From positions 62,001 through 126,000 of the forward strand of contig JAPUEK010000002.1 in NCBI GenBank assembly GCA_027492585.1: DNA of 64,000 nucleotides. Reading direction: 5' to 3'. This stretch comes from Paracoccaceae bacterium. GTDB lineage: Bacteria > Pseudomonadota > Alphaproteobacteria > Rhodobacterales > Rhodobacteraceae. The stretch's first letter is position 1, and each line of letters begins with the position of its first letter. The notes under the pieces are model-generated. The model saw only the letters and a program-made list of their open reading frames with translations. It ran no database searches and had not been told where the DNA came from. A program made the translations under genes and the position numbers. This document shows, one piece after another, positions 7,540 to 15,108 of the stretch.

Positions 7540-9044
7540 GCGGAATGTCCTGCGGCGGATTCGGTGACCTGCGCCATCACGAGGCCAAGGTCGATGTTCT
7601 GGTTGCGGTGCGCGCCGGCGATGGAATGTTCGCTCATCACGAGGATGCGGTCGGCGATCTCGAGCGCCTCGTCGATCTCGGCGCAGAGGACGAGCGTAGC
7701 GCGCGTCGCCGCACTTTCGCGGATGCGCTTGCCGATGTCGCGGCGGGCCTGAATGTCCACGCCCTGGAACGGCTCGTCGAGGATCAGCAGGCGGGAAGCC
7801 TCGGCGAGCCAGCGGGCCACCACCACCTTCTGCTGGTTGCCGCCCGAAAGCGTCAGGATGCCGTCCTTCGGCCCCTGGCAGACGACGCCCATCTCGGCGA
7901 TCATCCGGCTCGCCACAGCCCGCTCCGAGCCGCGCCGCATCAGGCCCAGAAGGGCGGCGTGGCGGCCGAGGAAGGGCAGGGTCATGTTGCGCGTCAGGTC
8001 GAAATCCGGGACCACCGAGTTCAGGAGCCGGTCCTTGGCCGACAGGAACACCCCGGCACGGACCGCCACCCCCGGCGAGGCGGGCGCATAGGCTGCCCCA
8101 TCGAGCCGCAACTCCCCCGCCACGGGCGCGGTGATGCCGTAAAGCACCTCCGCCAACGCCGATTTGCCGGAGCCGACAAGGCCGGTGATCGCCACCACCT
8201 CATTCTCGTGCAGGGTCAGATCGAAGGGCGCGGCCCCGGCCCGCAGCACCAGCCCGCGCGCCTCGATCACCGGGCGCCCGGCGGGCGGAATGTCGATATC
8301 GACCTCGGTGATCTCATGGCCGAGCATGGCCCGCACCGCCCCGGCATAGTCGAGCGGCTGGCTTTCGAACCGGCCCGAAATCAACCCGTCGCGCATCGAC
8401 ACGATCCGGTCGGCAAGGCGGCGGATATCCGACATGCGATGCGAGATGTAGAGGATCGCCACCCCCTCCGCCCGCAGCCGGTCGATCAATGCGAACAGCC
8501 GTTCGGTTTCTGCCGCCGACAGCGAGGAGGTCGGCTCGTCAAGGATCAGCAGACGCGGTTTGTGCGACATGGCGCGGGCGATGGAGACAAGCTGGCGGTC
8601 CGCCAGAGCCAGCTCCGACACCGGGCGCGTCACGTCCACGTCGAGCCCCACGGCCCCGGCGATCCGCCGCGCCTCCGCCCGCATCCGGCGGCGGTTGAGG
8701 ACGAAAGAGGAGCCCGAAGCCAGCTCGTCCAGCAGAAGATTGGAGGCGACATCGAGATCGGGGGCCACCCCGTCATTGATGCTCTGATGGACCGTCACAA
8801 CCCCGGCCCGCAGCGCCGCCGCCGGGCTTGCCGGCTCGAACGGGCGACCGTCGAGGGTGATCGTGCCGGAATCCGCCGCCTGCACCCCGCAGAGGATCTT
8901 CACCAGCGTCGATTTTCCCGCCCCGTTTGCGCCCATCAGCACGGTGACCTGCCCGGCCGAAAGCGTCAGATCGACGCCGCGCAGCACGTTGTTGCGCGCG
9001 AAGGACTTCGTGAGCCCCGCTATTACGATGGCGTCTTGCGGCAC
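7536..9044 (-). CDS. Sugar ABC transporter ATP-binding protein (RbsA/MglA type, two domains)
   Basis: A 502-residue protein with two fused ATPase domains. The first has Walker A GANGAGKST, a weak signature LALADRQLVSIARA and Walker B LLILDEPTSSL. The second has GLVGSGKSAL, LSGGNQQKV and LLILDEPFQGVD. This tandem form is specific to monosaccharide ABC systems. The GTG at 9044 is chosen because GAGAGGAG lies six bases upstream; a longer frame reaches 9089 but would run into the palindrome at 9087-9112. First gene of the minus-strand operon ABC-transketolase-RuBisCO-like. Confidence 0.9.
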   Translation of the reverse strand: MPQDAIVIAGLTKSFARNNVLRGVDLTLSAGQVTVLMGANGAGKSTLVKILCGVQAADSGTITLDGRPFEPASPAAALRAGVVTVHQSINDGVAPDLDVASNLLLDELASGSSFVLNRRRMRAEARRIAGAVGLDVDVTRPVSELALADRQLVSIARAMSHKPRLLILDEPTSSLSAAETERLFALIDRLRAEGVAILYISHRMSDIRRLADRIVSMRDGLISGRFESQPLDYAGAVRAMLGHEITEVDIDIPPAGRPVIEARGLVLRAGAAPFDLTLHENEVVAITGLVGSGKSALAEVLYGITAPVAGELRLDGAAYAPASPGVAVRAGVFLSAKDRLLNSVVPDFDLTRNMTLPFLGRHAALLGLMRRGSERAVASRMIAEMGVVCQGPKDGILTLSGGNQQKVVVARWLAEASRLLILDEPFQGVDIQARRDIGKRIRESAATRATLVLCAEIDEALEIADRILVMSEHSIAGAHRNQNIDLGLVMAQVTESAAGHSA

Positions 9045-9086
9045 GGTGGTCTCCTCTCCCCCTGGCAGGCTAGCCCTCCGGTTATT

Positions 9087-9112
9087 CAAATGTCAATAAT
9101 GTTTGACAAATG
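9087..9112. promoter_or_regulatory. Candidate operator of the sugar regulon, site 1
   Basis: Imperfect palindrome CAAATGTCAA-6-TTGACAAATG (8 of 10 positions symmetrical) between the divergent ABC and kinase genes. Its left arm, read on the minus strand, gives TATTGACATTTG, identical over 12 bases to 12761-12772 in the regulator/aldolase promoter region. Inferred target of the SorC-family regulator encoded at 11756-12730. Confidence 0.6.
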
Positions 9113-9230
9113 CCGGAAGAGCGGAAATTCTCTTCTGGAACTCGGGCGGGGAAGAGGAGAAAATCCCCCTCGAAGCGCTGAAAACCGGCGGCGGAGACCT
9201 GTTCCAAAGCTGGCGGAGGAGGAGAATACC

Positions 9231-10496
9231 GTGATTCCGACTGACTATGAGGCGCTGGCGCCTGACACTCTGCCTGCCCGACTGGGGCATCTGGCGCTTC
9301 TGACCGACCGGGTCGGGCCGGCGGAAAGCTGGCAGGTCGAAGAGGTGGGCGACGGCAACCTGAACCTCGTCTTCATCCTGCGCGGCACTCTGGGGGCGGC
9401 CATCGTGAAGCAGGCGCTGCCCTATGTGCGGCTTGTGGGCGAATCCTGGCCGCTGCCGCTGAAGCGCAGCTTTTTCGAATATCACGCGCTGATGCGGCAG
9501 GCCGCCCGCGACCCCGGCGCCGTGCCGGAGGTCTGGCATTTCGATGAGGGGCAGGCGATCGTCGTGATGGAATTCCTGACGCCGCACATCATCCTGCGCC
9601 ACGGGCTGATCGCGGGGAAACGCTACAAGGATCTCGGCGAAAGGCTCGGCCTCTTCTGTGCGCGCACGCTTTTCCGCGGCTCCGACCTGTCGATGGCGAC
9701 GGCGGAGAAGAAGGCGGATATGGCGTTGTTTGCCGGCAATGTCGAACTCTGCGACATCACCGAAAACCTCGTCTTCTCAGACCCTTACTTCGAGGCGCCG
9801 ATGAACCGGCATACGGAGGGGCTGGAAGGTTCCGTGGCCCGGCTGCGCGCGGACCTGCCGCTCAAGGTCGCCGCGCAGCATCTGAAGATGGCCTTCACCG
9901 CGCAGGCGGAAACGCTGCTCCATGGCGATCTGCATACCGGGTCGGTCATGGTCTCCGACGCGGAAACACGGGTGATCGACCCGGAATTCGCCACCTATGG
10001 CCCCATCGGCTTCGATGTGGGGATGCTGATCTCCAACTTCCTGATGGCCTTCATGTCCCAGCCCGGCCATGAGGCGGAACCCGGCGACCGGGCCGGCTAT
10101 CAGGACTGGCTCCTGTCGGTGACGGCGGCGGTCTGGACCAGCTTCGAGGCGGAGTTCACCCGGCTCTGGCGGGAGGAGCGGCGCGGCATCCTCTATCAGG
10201 CCTCGCTTTATGAAGATCAGGACCACGGCCTCGCCTCCGAGATCGCGCGGGCCGAACGGCTGGCGGCGATCTGGCGCGACGCGCTCGGTTTCTGCGGGGT
10301 GGAAATGCACCGCCGCATCCTCGGCCTCGCCCATAACGCCGATTTCGAGCGGATCGCCGATCTCCCCACCCGCGCCGCCTGCGAGGCGCGCGCCCTTGCG
10401 CTTGGCACGGCGCTGATCCACGGCCGCGCCAGCATTACCGGAATCCCCGCCGTGCTCGATCTCGCCCGGCGTCTCAGCACGGAGAACCACCTGTGA
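9231..10496 (+). CDS. mtnK: 5-methylthioribose kinase-like sugar kinase (MtnK family)
   Basis: A 421-residue kinase of the MtnK/choline-kinase fold. The nucleotide loop is [10 protein letters not shown] (39-48), the catalytic loop HGDLHTGS (231-238) and the metal motif DPEF (250-253), followed by the family block GPIGFDVG. MtnK phosphorylates 5-methylthioribose at C1; close relatives phosphorylate 5-deoxyribose. The GTG at 9231 is chosen because GGAGGAGGAG ends about five bases before it; the open frame extends far upstream only as an antisense shadow of the ABC genes. It overlaps the isomerase gene by four bases. No enolase, dioxygenase or other standard methionine-salvage gene is in the window, so the substrate remains open. 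Confidence 0.85.
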   Translation: MIPTDYEALAPDTLPARLGHLALLTDRVGPAESWQVEEVGDGNLNLVFILRGTLGAAIVKQALPYVRLVGESWPLPLKRSFFEYHALMRQAARDPGAVPEVWHFDEGQAIVVMEFLTPHIILRHGLIAGKRYKDLGERLGLFCARTLFRGSDLSMATAEKKADMALFAGNVELCDITENLVFSDPYFEAPMNRHTEGLEGSVARLRADLPLKVAAQHLKMAFTAQAETLLHGDLHTGSVMVSDAETRVIDPEFATYGPIGFDVGMLISNFLMAFMSQPGHEAEPGDRAGYQDWLLSVTAAVWTSFEAEFTRLWREERRGILYQASLYEDQDHGLASEIARAERLAAIWRDALGFCGVEMHRRILGLAHNADFERIADLPTRAACEARALALGTALIHGRASITGIPAVLDLARRLSTENHL

Positions 10497-11602
10497 AGAT
10501 CAACGGCAAGCCCTATCGTTCCATCTGGCGCGAGCCTTCGGGTGAGGTGCAGATCATCGACCAACGCTGGCTGCCGCATGAGCTGCGGATCGTTCCCCTG
10601 GCCGGGCGCGCCCGCTATGCCGAGGCGATCCGCGACATGTGGGTGCGCGGGGCGCCGCTGATCGGGGCGACGGCGGCCTACGGGGTCGCCGACCAGATGG
10701 CGCGCGATCCTTCCGACGCCTCGCTGTCGGAGACCTGGGAGGTGCTGCACGAGACCCGCCCGACCGCGATCAACCTGCGCTGGGCGCTCGATGAGATGGA
10801 CCGGGTGCTGCGGCCCCTTGCCCCCGCAGATCGCACCGCCGCCGCCTGGATCCGCGCCGACGAGATCGCCGAGGAGGATGTGGAGATCAACCGCCGCATC
10901 GGCGAGAACGGCCTTGCGATCATCCGCGGGATCGCCGCCCGCAAGAAGCCCGGCGAGCGGGTGAACATCCTCACCCATTGCAATGCCGGCTGGCCCGCGA
11001 CGGTGGATTGGGGAACCGCCACCTCGCCCATCTATCATGCGGTCGAGGCGGGGATTCCCGTCCATGTCTTCGTGGACGAAACCCGCCCGCGCAATCAGGG
11101 CGCGCAGCTTACCGCGTGGGAACTGAACTCCGCCGGGGTCAGCCATGACCTGATCGTGGACAATGCCGGCGGCCATCTGATGCAGCATGGCGAGATCGAC
11201 ATGGTGATCGTCGGCACCGACCGCACCACGGCGCAGGGCGATGTCTGCAACAAGATCGGCACCTATCTGAAGGCGCTTGCCGCCAGGGCCAATGGCGTGC
11301 CGTTCTATGTGGCGCTGCCCTCCCCCACCATCGACTGGACGGTGGTGGACGGGGTGAAGGAGATCCCGATCGAGGAACGCTCCGACGCCGAAGTGACGCA
11401 TGTGCAGGGCAAGGATGCGAGCGGAAAGATCGTGCAGGTCCAGATCAGCCCCGATGGCACCGGCGGCCGCAACCCGGCCTTCGACGTGACCCCGGCGGCG
11501 CTCGTCACCGGGCTGATCACGGAACGCGGTGTCTGTGCGGCCGATAGCGCCGCCATGGAGGCGATGTTCGGCGATCTGAAATCCGCCGCGCTGAAGCGCT
11601 GA
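10493..11602 (+). CDS. mtnA: S-methyl-5-thioribose-1-phosphate isomerase-like protein (MtnA family)
   Basis: A 369-residue aldose-ketose isomerase related to eIF2B. It carries [13 protein letters not shown] (52-64), the catalytic cysteine in THCNAG (Cys163), [17 protein letters not shown] (195-211) and the catalytic aspartate in [11 protein letters not shown] (Asp243). It would convert a 5-substituted ribose 1-phosphate to the ribulose 1-phosphate. The block around Asp243 differs from the usual GADRI..NGDV, so specificity may have shifted. The GTG start lies inside the kinase stop (GTGA), showing tight coupling. The product is the type of ketose 1-phosphate that a class II aldolase can cleave, and such an aldolase is encoded 1.3 kb downstream. 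Confidence 0.85.
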   Translation: MKINGKPYRSIWREPSGEVQIIDQRWLPHELRIVPLAGRARYAEAIRDMWVRGAPLIGATAAYGVADQMARDPSDASLSETWEVLHETRPTAINLRWALDEMDRVLRPLAPADRTAAAWIRADEIAEEDVEINRRIGENGLAIIRGIAARKKPGERVNILTHCNAGWPATVDWGTATSPIYHAVEAGIPVHVFVDETRPRNQGAQLTAWELNSAGVSHDLIVDNAGGHLMQHGEIDMVIVGTDRTTAQGDVCNKIGTYLKALAARANGVPFYVALPSPTIDWTVVDGVKEIPIEERSDAEVTHVQGKDASGKIVQVQISPDGTGGRNPAFDVTPAALVTGLITERGVCAADSAAMEAMFGDLKSAALKR

Positions 11603-11655
11603 GGCCCGGGGGCAAATCCCCTCCGGACGGCTTCTGCCCTCCATCCACTGTGCAT

Positions 11656-11702
11656 AAATATCCTGCGGGGAGGTCCGGAGGGGTGCAAAACCCCTCCGGC
11701 GC
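11656..11702 (-). repeat. Intergenic stem-loop repeat, copy B (inverted)
   Basis: Same element as at 2225 and 14957, in minus orientation, between the convergent isomerase and SorC regulator genes. The hairpin CCGGAGGGG..CCCCTCCGG is followed by CCTCCCCGCAGGATATTT; the ATGAAAG tail is not kept. It may act as a terminator for one or both genes. Confidence 0.8.
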
Positions 11703-11755
11703 CCGCAATGGGGCGCAACACAGGCCGACTGTCGATCCGCACCCCGGACCGCGGC

Positions 11756-12730
11756 TCAAAGTTCCTGAGCCAGCAGCGCCTCGGCCACCGTCAGCCCGGT
11801 CACGAGATGGGTGACATATCCTCCCCGGATCGCGGCCATCGTCGCCGCCACCTTGTCATGGCCGGGGGTGACGAGGATCCCCATCTCCAGCCCGACCAGA
11901 CGCTCCAGCGGGATGCCGATCATCCGCGCCTCCATCGGGCCGGGGATCGGCTTGCCATGGGCGTCGATGAAGCGGCCGCAGATCACGCCCTCGGCGCCGC
12001 TGCGGGTGTAATGCTCCAGATCGGCGAGGGTGGCGAGGCCACTGGAGACGATATGGCTGTCCGCCGCCACCGTACCGACGGAAAAGAGCAGCTTGTTGAC
12101 CTTCTCGATCTCGTCAAGCTGCACCCGCAGGATCGGTTCGGCCCGCAGCGCCTCGGCAAGGGCGGCACTCGACAGGATCGCCGGGGCGTGCAGGTTGAGA
12201 CAGCGCGCCCCGAGCCGCTGGGCAAGACGGGTGGAACAGGCCTCGGCGGTGAAACCATAGGGCGTCGCCATGGAGCCGACGAGCTGGAGGACCGTCATCT
12301 CCTCCGTCCGTGTCGTCTCGAGCGCCTCGGCAAGGTCATAGACCGTCCGCCCCCAGGCCACGCCGAGATTGTCGCCGGGCGCCAGCAGGTCCGGCAGCCA
12401 CAGCGCCGCGCCGCGCACCACCCGGCGGAAGGCCTCCTCCTGATCGGCGCCCTCATCCGGCACCACATAGGCGGAGCGCAGCCCGAACCGCTTGCACAGA
12501 TCGGTCGCCAGCCTATGCGTGGTGAAGGCGGGGGCGGCGAGGGTGATGCGGATCAGCTCCCGCTCCCGCGCTTCCTGGAGGTAGTTCACCACCGTCGCCC
12601 GCGAAATCCCGAGCGCCTCGGCGATGTCCTTCTGGTTCAGCCCGTCGTGGTAGTAAAGCCAGGCCACTTCGATCACGGCATTCTCGCCGCTGACCTGCCC
12701 CATGGTGCGACGCTTGCTGGTAAGGTTCAC
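11756..12730 (-). CDS. SorC-family sugar-responsive transcriptional regulator
   Basis: A 324-residue regulator. Residues 15-60 form a winged helix (AWLYYHDGLNQKDIAEALGI followed by SRATVVNYL). Residues 65-324 form the SorC sugar-phosphate-binding domain related to NagB, with GVAWGRTVYDL and the terminal VTHLVTGLTVAEALL block. The GTG at 12730 follows AGAGG at a normal distance. It is divergent from the aldolase-dehydrogenase gene and convergent with the isomerase gene. SorC proteins bind phosphorylated sugars, so the inducer is probably a kinase or isomerase product of this locus. Confidence 0.88.
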   Translation of the reverse strand: MNLTSKRRTMGQVSGENAVIEVAWLYYHDGLNQKDIAEALGISRATVVNYLQEARERELIRITLAAPAFTTHRLATDLCKRFGLRSAYVVPDEGADQEEAFRRVVRGAALWLPDLLAPGDNLGVAWGRTVYDLAEALETTRTEEMTVLQLVGSMATPYGFTAEACSTRLAQRLGARCLNLHAPAILSSAALAEALRAEPILRVQLDEIEKVNKLLFSVGTVAADSHIVSSGLATLADLEHYTRSGAEGVICGRFIDAHGKPIPGPMEARMIGIPLERLVGLEMGILVTPGHDKVAATMAAIRGGYVTHLVTGLTVAEALLAQEL

Positions 12731-12748
12731 CGCTGGCCTCTTTCTACG

Positions 12749-12773
12749 TTTGACAGGTCATATTGACATTTGT
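12749..12773. promoter_or_regulatory. Candidate operator of the sugar regulon, site 2
   Basis: Between the divergent regulator and aldolase genes. It contains TTGACA twice, 13 bases apart, and the 12-mer TATTGACATTTG (12761-12772) shared with site 1. One TTGACA could also serve as a -35 element for the plus-strand gene, so binding would compete with RNA polymerase. Confidence 0.55.
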
Positions 12774-12863
12774 AAACAACACGGGACGATCCTGCAATCG
12801 GCCCCTGCGGCCCGCGCAGCGATCCTTCATCCGAGAGTAGGATATCCACCGGGGAGGGTGCAA

Positions 12864-14933
12864 ATGAGAACGAACCTCTGGAACGACGCCGAGGCGCGGG
12901 CTTTGCAGGATGCGGCCGGTGACGATCCTGCCGCGCGGGAGCTGGCGCTGCGGGTCTATTCCTCCCGGATCATCGGGCGCGATCCAGATATGGTGATGCA
13001 CGGCGGCGGCAATACCTCGCTCAAGGCGCAGGCCGTGGATGTCTACGGCGACCTTGTGGATGTGCTGCACATCAAGGGCTCCGGCTGGGATCTGGAAACC
13101 ATTCAGGCCGCGGGCCTTCCGGCGGTGCGGATGGCGCCGCTGGCCCGGCTCCGCGGGCTTGCGACGCTTTCGGATGAGGCGATGGTCAATGTGCAGCGCG
13201 CGAACCTGATGGACAGCGCCGCGCCGAACCCCTCGGTGGAGACGCTGCTCCATGCCTGGATTCCGCATACCTACGTCGATCACACCCATGCCACCGCTTT
13301 CCTGACGCTGGCGAACCTGCCGGAGGTGGAGGCCGCCACGCGCGAGATCTTCGGGTCGAGGCTGACGCTGCTGCCCTATATCATGCCGGGCTTCGCCTTG
13401 GCCAAGGCCGCCGCCGATGCCTATGACGCGGCGCCGGAGGCGGAGGGGCTTCTCCTCATCAACCACGGCCATTTCACCTGGGGGCCGACGGCGAAAGCCT
13501 CCTATGACCGGCTCGTCGCCCATACGAACGAGGTGGAGGCCTGGCTTGCCGACCGCCGGCCGGAGCCGCTGCGCCCTTCGGCCGCGCTGCCCCAGCCGAA
13601 GCTGGCCGAGGTGCTGGCCACCCTGCGCGGGGCGCTCGCCTCCGCCCTGCCGGAGACCGCCGCCCTGCCGGTGCTGGATCTGCGCGCCGATGAGGGAACC
13701 CGCGCCTTCACCCTGCGCGGCGATCTGCCCGCCCTTGCCACCCGTGGCGTTGCGACACCGGATCATGTGATCCGCACCAAGGGTCATCCGCTGATCCTGA
13801 CCCGTGCGACGCTGACCGGCGGCGCGGAGGCGATCCGCGCCGCGGTCTCGGCCTTCAGCGCCCGCTACAAGGCCTATTTCGACCGTCAGGCGCCGGGGGC
13901 GGCCGAGACCAAGACCATGCTCGCCACCATGCCGGGGCTCGTCTGGATCGAGGGCGAGGGCATCGTCGGGGTCGGCGCCAATGCCGCCGCCGCCCGGATC
14001 GCGGGTGACATCGGCACCCAGACCGCGCGGGTCATGGCCGATGGCGAGCGGCTCGGCGGCTTCCATCCGATCGGCGAGAAAGACCTCTTCGAGATGGAAT
14101 ACTGGTCGCTGGAGCAGGCCAAGCTCGGCAAGGGCAAGCCGCCGCGCTTTCAGGGCAAGGTGGTGCTGGTGACGGGCGGGGCGGGGGCCATCGGCCTTGC
14201 GACCGCAAGGGCCTTTGCCGCCGAGGGCGCGACCCTTTTCGTGGTGGACCGCGATGCGGCGCTTCTGGCCGCCGCGCTCAAGGCGCTCGGCCGCGACCAT
14301 GACGGGCTGGCCTGCGACATCACCGAAGCCGGCGCGGCGCGGGCGGCGGTGGAGGCTTGCGTTGCGCGCTTCGGCGGGCTGGACATTCTGGTGTCCAATG
14401 CCGGGGCCGCGATGACCGGGGAGATCGCCACCCTGCCCGAAGAGGTCCTCCGCCAGAGCTTTGAGCTGAATTTCTTCGCCCATCAGGCCTTTGCCCAGGC
14501 GGCGGTTTCAGTGTTCCGCGCCCAGAGCCTTGGCCGGGGCAGCCGGGGGGCGGGGGATGCCGGTCAGATCCTGATCAACGTCTCCAAGCAGGCGGTCAAT
14601 CCGGGCAGGAATTTCGGCGCCTACGGGCTGCCCAAGGCAACGACCTTCTTCCTTCTGCGCCAGCTTGCGCTCGAACTCGGGGCCGAGGGCATCCGGGTGA
14701 ACGGCGTCAATGCCGACCGCATCCGCTCGGGCCTTCTGACCGATGCGATGATCGCGGCGCGGTCCTCGGCGCGGGGGCTGGACGAGGCGAGCTACATGGG
14801 CGGCAACCTGCTGGGGCGGGAGGTCGAGGCCGGTCATGTCGCTGCCGCCTTCACCGCCCTTGCCTCTGCGGCGCGCACCACCGGCCATGTGATGACGGTG
14901 GACGGCGGCAATATCGAGGCGGCGCTGCGCTAG
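12864..14933 (+). CDS. Bifunctional class II aldolase / short-chain dehydrogenase (RhaD-Adh type)
   Basis: A 689-residue fusion. Residues 1-425 are a class II aldolase with HGGGNTSLK (46-54) and zinc-binding histidines in DHTHA (His140, His142). Residues 431-689 are a classical SDR with TGGAGAIG, SNAGA and the catalytic pair Tyr587/Lys591 in YGLPK. Relatives split rhamnulose 1-phosphate into dihydroxyacetone phosphate plus lactaldehyde and oxidise the aldehyde. Beside a kinase and a ketose-1-phosphate-forming isomerase, it would plausibly split a 5-substituted ribulose 1-phosphate and handle the two-carbon aldehyde. The ATG at 12864 follows GGGGAGGG; longer starts upstream run through the promoter region. 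Confidence 0.88.
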   Translation: MRTNLWNDAEARALQDAAGDDPAARELALRVYSSRIIGRDPDMVMHGGGNTSLKAQAVDVYGDLVDVLHIKGSGWDLETIQAAGLPAVRMAPLARLRGLATLSDEAMVNVQRANLMDSAAPNPSVETLLHAWIPHTYVDHTHATAFLTLANLPEVEAATREIFGSRLTLLPYIMPGFALAKAAADAYDAAPEAEGLLLINHGHFTWGPTAKASYDRLVAHTNEVEAWLADRRPEPLRPSAALPQPKLAEVLATLRGALASALPETAALPVLDLRADEGTRAFTLRGDLPALATRGVATPDHVIRTKGHPLILTRATLTGGAEAIRAAVSAFSARYKAYFDRQAPGAAETKTMLATMPGLVWIEGEGIVGVGANAAAARIAGDIGTQTARVMADGERLGGFHPIGEKDLFEMEYWSLEQAKLGKGKPPRFQGKVVLVTGGAGAIGLATARAFAAEGATLFVVDRDAALLAAALKALGRDHDGLACDITEAGAARAAVEACVARFGGLDILVSNAGAAMTGEIATLPEEVLRQSFELNFFAHQAFAQAAVSVFRAQSLGRGSRGAGDAGQILINVSKQAVNPGRNFGAYGLPKATTFFLLRQLALELGAEGIRVNGVNADRIRSGLLTDAMIAARSSARGLDEASYMGGNLLGREVEAGHVAAAFTALASAARTTGHVMTVDGGNIEAALR

Positions 14934-14956
14934 GTCCGACACCGCGCGATGCCGCG

Positions 14957-15020
14957 GCGCCGGAGGGGTTTTGCACCCCTCCGGACCTCCCCGCAGGATA
15001 TTTGAGGCAAGATGAAAGGG
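14957..15020 (+). repeat. Intergenic stem-loop repeat, copy C
   Basis: Nearly identical to copy A: hairpin CCGGAGGGG..CCCCTCCGG, CCTCCCCGCAG, GATATTTGAGGCAAGATGAA and a G run. It lies 23 bases after the aldolase-dehydrogenase stop, in the sense orientation. Confidence 0.85.
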
Positions 15021-15059
15021 AAGGGCTTCGGCCGGCAGGTCGATTGGCCCGCGAAATGG

Positions 15060-15092
15060 AAAGGCCGGGAGAGTGTTGCTCCCCCGGCCTTT
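15060..15092 (-). terminator. Terminator hairpin shared by convergent aldolase and gltB genes
   Basis: A stem of about 14 base pairs (AAAGGCCGGGAGAG / CTCCCCCGGCCTTT with one mismatch) and a short loop, 17 bases beyond the gltB stop. T-rich sequence (CTTTCTTTC) follows on the plus side, so it could stop transcription from both directions. Confidence 0.65.
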
Positions 15093-15108
15093 CTTTCGTC
15101 GTCGCGGT

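Noticed and set aside
7545-9230. Long in-frame extension upstream of the kinase gene
   Set aside because: It is antisense to the ABC ATPase gene and lacks kinase similarity; a strong ribosome-binding site exists at the internal GTG 9231.
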